64,000 nucleotides of DNA, from the NCBI GenBank assembly GCA_964059195.1, contig CAXKWD010000009.1, positions 91,323,122-91,387,121 of the forward strand. Reading direction: 5' to 3'. This stretch comes from Ectobius pallidus. Its lineage: Eukaryota; Arthropoda; Insecta; Blattodea; Ectobiidae. Numbering within the stretch: the first letter of the stretch is position 1; every line of letters begins with the position of its first letter. Of this stretch, positions 59,857 to 64,000 are shown piece by piece. The notes under the pieces are model-generated. The model did no database searches. It was not told where the DNA came from and was given only the letters and a program-made list of their open reading frames with translations. Made by a program: the position numbers and the translations under genes.

Positions 59857-60105
59857 AACAATTGAAGGGCCTAGTTCCATAAGGGCGTAAGGCATATCTT
59901 TAATTTTGAGCTTTTAACATTTATGCCTTCTCCTCATATCTCTTAAATACACAGTGAACAATTTATACTTGTGCCTTAAACCTCTTCTCAGTTATAAGAA
60001 AAGACCTATGCTTGTGAGTGGTAACATTGTTTAAAAACATCAAGATTTCTCGAAACTATGTCCTTGTGCCTTACGCCCTTATGGAACTAGGCCCTTCAAT
60101 TCCAT
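59857..60105. mobile_element. Small MITE with 35-bp perfect inverted ends
   Basis: 59860-59894 and 60067-60101 are perfect reverse complements (35 bases; core GGGCCTAGTTCCATAAGGGC). If the element begins at GAAGGGCC, the flanks show a 4-bp AATT on both sides, compatible with a TSD but palindromic and so ambiguous. The total length is about 240 bp and non-coding. Confidence 0.85.
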
Positions 60106-60572
60106 ATGGCCTACGCCTCTTCATATTAGTGTTAGAATCCTCTCATCAACAATAGACCGTTCTGACCCATTTCATGTAATTCATATCTATTTCAAAATTA
60201 GGGGTAAGTAAATTCATCCGTCCATTCCTTCTGTCTCCTGCATTATTATAAACAGGCTAATTCCACACACATCTCTCTCTTGCTTCTCGTGTTTTACTTC
60301 TCTCTTCTCTCCATAACTGTAAAATACTCTCACAGTACAACTTACTCAGGCCGCCACATTTTCATTTTCAGTGTTTAATTCCTTCCATTTATTATATTTT
60401 CCTTCTAAATGGCTTTGTAATAATTACAGCTTTTTAGACCAAATATGTCATTAAATTACTAATGTTCTAAAACATTACTTATTCAGTTTACCTATAGTTT
60501 TTTTTTATTAATCAACTTATTCTTTTCCTTGTTTCAGAAAATCATACGTCATTAATTGCGTTTCTCCATTTA
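60106..60572. other. No gene seen
   Basis: Pyrimidine-rich stretch; nothing recognised. Confidence 0.4.
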
Positions 60573-61050
60573 ATAATAAGTAGGGGCGGATTTCTATGGC
60601 ATGTCATATTTTTCCCCTTTGCATTATTTCAGGTTTCCGACTAATTTAAACCCGATTCCAAGCATCCTGGTGAAAATGGAACGGCTTTTATTGTGCATAT
60701 AACTGCATATTTAGGAAATTTTCAACTATTGTAGCATATTTAGGGTGAATATGCATATTTAGGTCATATTTTTTGCATATTTGTGTGCATATTATAGAAA
60801 TTTTGAAGTTTCATATCATATTTTGCAAATTTTGCATTAAATGATACTTTTTGAGACATTTAAAATAATTAACACTATATTTTAATAAAACGTATTGTAA
60901 TGAAACTTTTAAAAAAATATACACACTGTGTAAGTGGTAAAGTCAAATTTTAAATTTTACTGGTCATATTTTAATTTTTTTGGGTCATAAATGCATGCAT
61001 AGACTATATCCTATTTTTTAGGTCATAGAAATCCGCCCCCTAAATAAGTT
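60573..61050 (+). mobile_element. Non-autonomous hAT-like element, family 1 copy b
   Basis: It spans 60581-61042 with ends TAGGGGCGGATTTCTATGGC and the complement of TAGGGGGCGGATTTCTATGA. It is closely similar to 2596-3044 over its whole length. The flanks share AATAAG (6 of the expected 8 TSD bases). It carries an extra TAGGTCATATTTTTTGCATA segment. Confidence 0.85.
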
Positions 61051-61496
61051 AGGTTATACGTTCATTCTTTCTATGCAATTCATTTATTTCTATGTGATGA
61101 CTTAAACCTGGAACATTAGAAGGGAGGCCTATGACCTCAAATCTGCCTGGAAAAGTAAAGCATTATTATTATTATAAAGTACTTGTATGAAGCAATTATT
61201 ATTTATTATTAATATGAAGCAACACCCAATAGCCATGCCAGATAGTATGGAGCAATGATTAATTAGATAATGATCGCAATACTGTGAGGTAGAATGGTGC
61301 TTGTATGCATAGTCTCAAACCACAAATAATTACAATGCATTGTACTCCTCGAACTTGACGTTTACTCTGTAACGCCTGTAGCTCTTCGATTAGACCATAC
61401 GCGTTACATTCGTGTCGGAGAAGTTGCCTCTGAATCCTGATTTGATAAAGCATCTTCCCTTGTTACTCATAAAGAGTACTGTAGTGAAAATAGTTA

Positions 61497-62160
61497 TTTA
61501 TGATTAGACCTGGGATTTTAGGCTCTAAAAGAATTAGTTTTAGGCACCTAAAATAGGTTTTTAAAACAATTAAATAGGCTTTTAAAAGAGAAAATAGGCA
61601 ATTGAAATATACTTTAAGAATGTGTAGTCAGAAAATAGCCTTTAAAATACTACAATATGCTCTTCAACTGTATGTGATATACGTATTCTTAACAGAAATA
61701 ATTGCAAAATTACGACAGAATTCAAAATACATTTATCAAAAACAGTTTCGGTTTATATGAAAATTTGACACAGTCCCTTCTTACTATATACCTGCTAATT
61801 GTTTTGAGCGAATCCTCCCCCGTTAGTCAGCATTCCTTTGGCGACAATTGTTTGGGAAAATCGAGTTTCTGTGAAAACCCAACCTCTGCTGTTCTGCTCT
61901 TCATTCAGGGATGTCCATTAAATGATTGTAAAAGTTATAGAAGTTGAATGTTATTTTAAATGTACAATATAAGCATTTTATGCACTGAAATAGTAAAAAT
62001 AGGCTCCAAAGATCCAAATAGGCAATTTAGGGCACTATAAAACTCTATAGGCTAAATAAAAGTGATTTATCATGAAATGTCAACATACTTAAAAAATTTC
62101 ATGTTATTTCATAAGGAACAAAATAGACATTTGCCTTAAAATCCCAGGTCTATTTATGAT
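61497..62160. mobile_element. Non-autonomous hAT-like element, family 2 copy b (intact)
   Basis: The 648-bp element 61505-62152 is flanked by a perfect TSD TTTATGAT (61497-61504, 62153-62160). Its TIRs are the perfect 16-mer TAGACCTGGGATTTTA. It aligns with 58440-59081. The interior frames are not a transposase. Confidence 0.93.
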
Positions 62161-63188
62161 ACAAAAGGAGTATTTTTTGGGAGTAGGTATGTTTGCGGAA
62201 CGAGCCCATAAGGGCGATTGAAGCAATTTTACGGGCAAAATAAAATCATTTTACCACGTGTATCATATAGCCTACTATTTTTATACATTGTGAAATAATA
62301 ATAATAATAATAAATATTATTGTAATGAATTTCTCACTGTAGAGCCAGACATGTTCATCTTCTGATAGAGCATTAACCTCCGGGCCCTAGTAGTAATATT
62401 TAGTCAATAACACAAAAACTGCTCCCAACTTTTCATGCTGCCAGTGCAGTGTTTTGGTGACACCTTCATGTAAAACTGCTTTGTTAAAAGATATACAGTT
62501 AGGCCTATTTACTTTAACCATCACGCATAAAGGAACCTGAAACTTCATTATTTACACTAGGACTGACTCGGAGAAGTTAGTAGTCGTTTAGTATTCGACA
62601 ATGTTTAATTATGCAGAAACCATCCATTTGTAATAATCTTATTCTGTGTTAAATGAATTGTCGGTTGATCGGTTTTTAAGTTGAAAGAAGGATTACTGGG
62701 TAGTTAATAATATTCAATTATCAATTTGGTTTATTATGGCGGATGCTGGGATATTATGGTCTCCATTTTGCTTCCGCTTGCCTGGTCCCATAGTGGTAGC
62801 AGTTTCAATTAATTCAATATACACCTCGCTATCATGGTTCTAATATTTAACAATCATTCCTTCTTCCTTTTATCCGGCTTCCATTGTATAATTGAATTAT
62901 TTATGTTTTGTTACGCTTTCGTTTCATTAGTACAGAGGAAGTAATGAAAATGCAATATGAAGCTTATAATTTATCTGAAATAATATGAAATTTAATAACT
63001 GTGATGTAGCACAATATAAGCGGTTTTGAATGCTAGTGCTGTGTTTCGTAAACTGACTGAATGTATTAAAATATTCGGCATAATATTTTTTTACGAAATG
63101 CCACGAGGGTATTGCTTTTCAACGGATGTCATAGTACAACACGTACTACAATTTAATACAAATATATTAGTTTATTAGTTTTTCAATT
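62161..63188. other. No gene seen
   Basis: AT-rich. A short (AAT)n lies near 62297-62312. No exon recognised. Confidence 0.4.
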
Positions 63189-63385
63189 GGCCTAATCCTT
63201 CTGGTGGCACCATGGCCCTGGGTCGACTCAGCCTCAAACAAAAATGAGTACCAGGAGCAATCCTGGGGGTAAAGGCGACCGGTGCATAAGGCTGACAACC
63301 TTACCACCTTCATGTACCGAATGTCTAAAGTCTGGGAGCCTCAACCTCCTGGAACCCTCAGGGCCTCCATGGCCTGTATAGGGAA
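63189..63385 (+). repeat. SINE-C, 3' body
   Basis: CCTAATCCTTCTGGTGGCAC, GGGTCGACTCAGCCTC, GTACCAGGAGCAATCCTGGG, GGCTGACAACCTTACCACC, then TCTGGGAGCCTCAACCTCCT. The tRNA-like head is absent (5'-truncated). Confidence 0.8.
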
Positions 63386-64000
63386 CACTTTACTTTTATA
63401 TTAGTTTATTACTCCACCAAGTTCACACAAGAATATAGTGAGTAAAGACTATCTAATGTGTGAGCGTGTGATCAAGCTAATTGCGTGATACTCAATTATT
63501 TCTCACACAATTATTATTATTATTATTATACAAACCCGTGCCGGACTGCAAAGAAAACATGTTACATAATGATTAGACCCATAGTTTAATTGTTGCAGTA
63601 TTTCCTCTTCGTTAAATAACCATAAAACCAACCAAACTACATAGGCTGTGTGATTACGGCAAATTGGAATTAGCCTAATCATAAATTGCAATTAGTATCA
63701 GTTTTTTTTTTATCATTCAGATAATTCCAAGTTGTGAAACATTCAAAAGAGAACTGGGGATTTTTTTCTATCCCCTGAAATAAGATATCCTTGAACTTCA
63801 GTTTTTCCATTTACATTAGGCTATAGCCTGAACATTTATGAATTTACAGATTAAAAAAAATCTCATTAGAAAAATATTGAATTATAGACTCATAGTTGAC
63901 TTTATCATTTTCATTTACTGCCACAGGCAGCTCAACAGCATTTTCGAAGTGGATGGTTGGCAGTGTAGGTGTATATTTTGAGGAGGTGAATATAGTTTGT
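63386..64000. other. No supported gene; possible exon-like end
   Basis: A (TTA)n run lies at about 63510-63529. At the very end, an acceptor-like TTTACTGCCACAG (to 63927) precedes a frame open to the window edge. It resembles no helicase motif, so I do not call it. Confidence 0.3.

Noticed and set aside
63928..64000. Terminal helicase exon
   Set aside because: An acceptor-like sequence and open frame exist, but no FANCJ motif is recognisable and the window ends before a donor can be judged.
1..64000. CRISPR array, prophage or bacterial operon
   Set aside because: No regularly spaced short repeats with unique spacers and no dense long ORFs; the introns and SINEs show nuclear eukaryotic DNA.

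Overview
This is eukaryotic nuclear DNA, almost certainly from an arthropod with a large, repeat-filled genome. The signs are a split gene with GT-AG introns, AT-rich non-coding DNA, many tRNA-derived SINE-like repeats, decayed non-LTR retrotransposons and many small non-autonomous DNA transposons. The styles of SINE, hAT and LINE remnants suggest an insect, and a cockroach-like (Blattodea) genome is my guess. That guess is inference and cannot be proved here. There are no bacterial operons, CRISPR arrays or rRNA genes. The palindromic word TAGGCCTA and its AGGCCT core recur throughout the window.

Only one host gene is recognised with confidence: the 5' part of a BRIP1/FANCJ-like Fe-S DNA helicase on the + strand. 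Its first coding exon is 11638-11780 and holds the start codon and the Q-motif region. Its second coding exon is 14678-14789 and holds the Walker A motif. The intron after exon 2 has phase 1. The only later frame that suits it is 57445-57599, a speculative third exon more than 42 kb downstream. The rest of the helicase (motif Ia, Fe-S cysteines, DEAH box, C-terminal motor) is not visible, so the gene is partial and most of the window would be intron. At least one 5' UTR exon must lie upstream of 11638, because a good acceptor precedes the start codon.

Layout. 1-9600: SINE-like copies, an 8-bp-TSD hAT element (2596-3044), and two copies of a family with a terminal hairpin and an MPRLKKK open frame. 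9590-11600: a (CCTA)n array, a decayed LINE reverse transcriptase and tRNA-like repeats. 11638-14789: two helicase exons, with two SINE-like copies and a small hAT element in the intron between them. 15-35 kb: a tRNA-like hairpin, a foldback element, a LINE 3' end, a hAT element with perfect TSD (23393-24028), a tandem satellite-like repeat, and a TIR element carrying a nested SINE (33358-34635). 35-48 kb: a LINE 3' end, TTA arrays, a nearly identical 488-bp tandem duplication (40030-41013) and two copies of a ~1.2-kb element with alternating 158/145-bp internal repeats. 48-64 kb: more SINEs, the inverted third copy of the hairpin family with its own small insertion, four elements with TIRs or target-site duplications, and a possible helicase exon.

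The mobile-element calls rest mainly on termini and target-site duplications read directly from the sequence, not on encoded transposases. No complete transposase or reverse transcriptase is present. I see no new multi-gene system. The most notable content is the density of small non-autonomous elements with legible insertion footprints.
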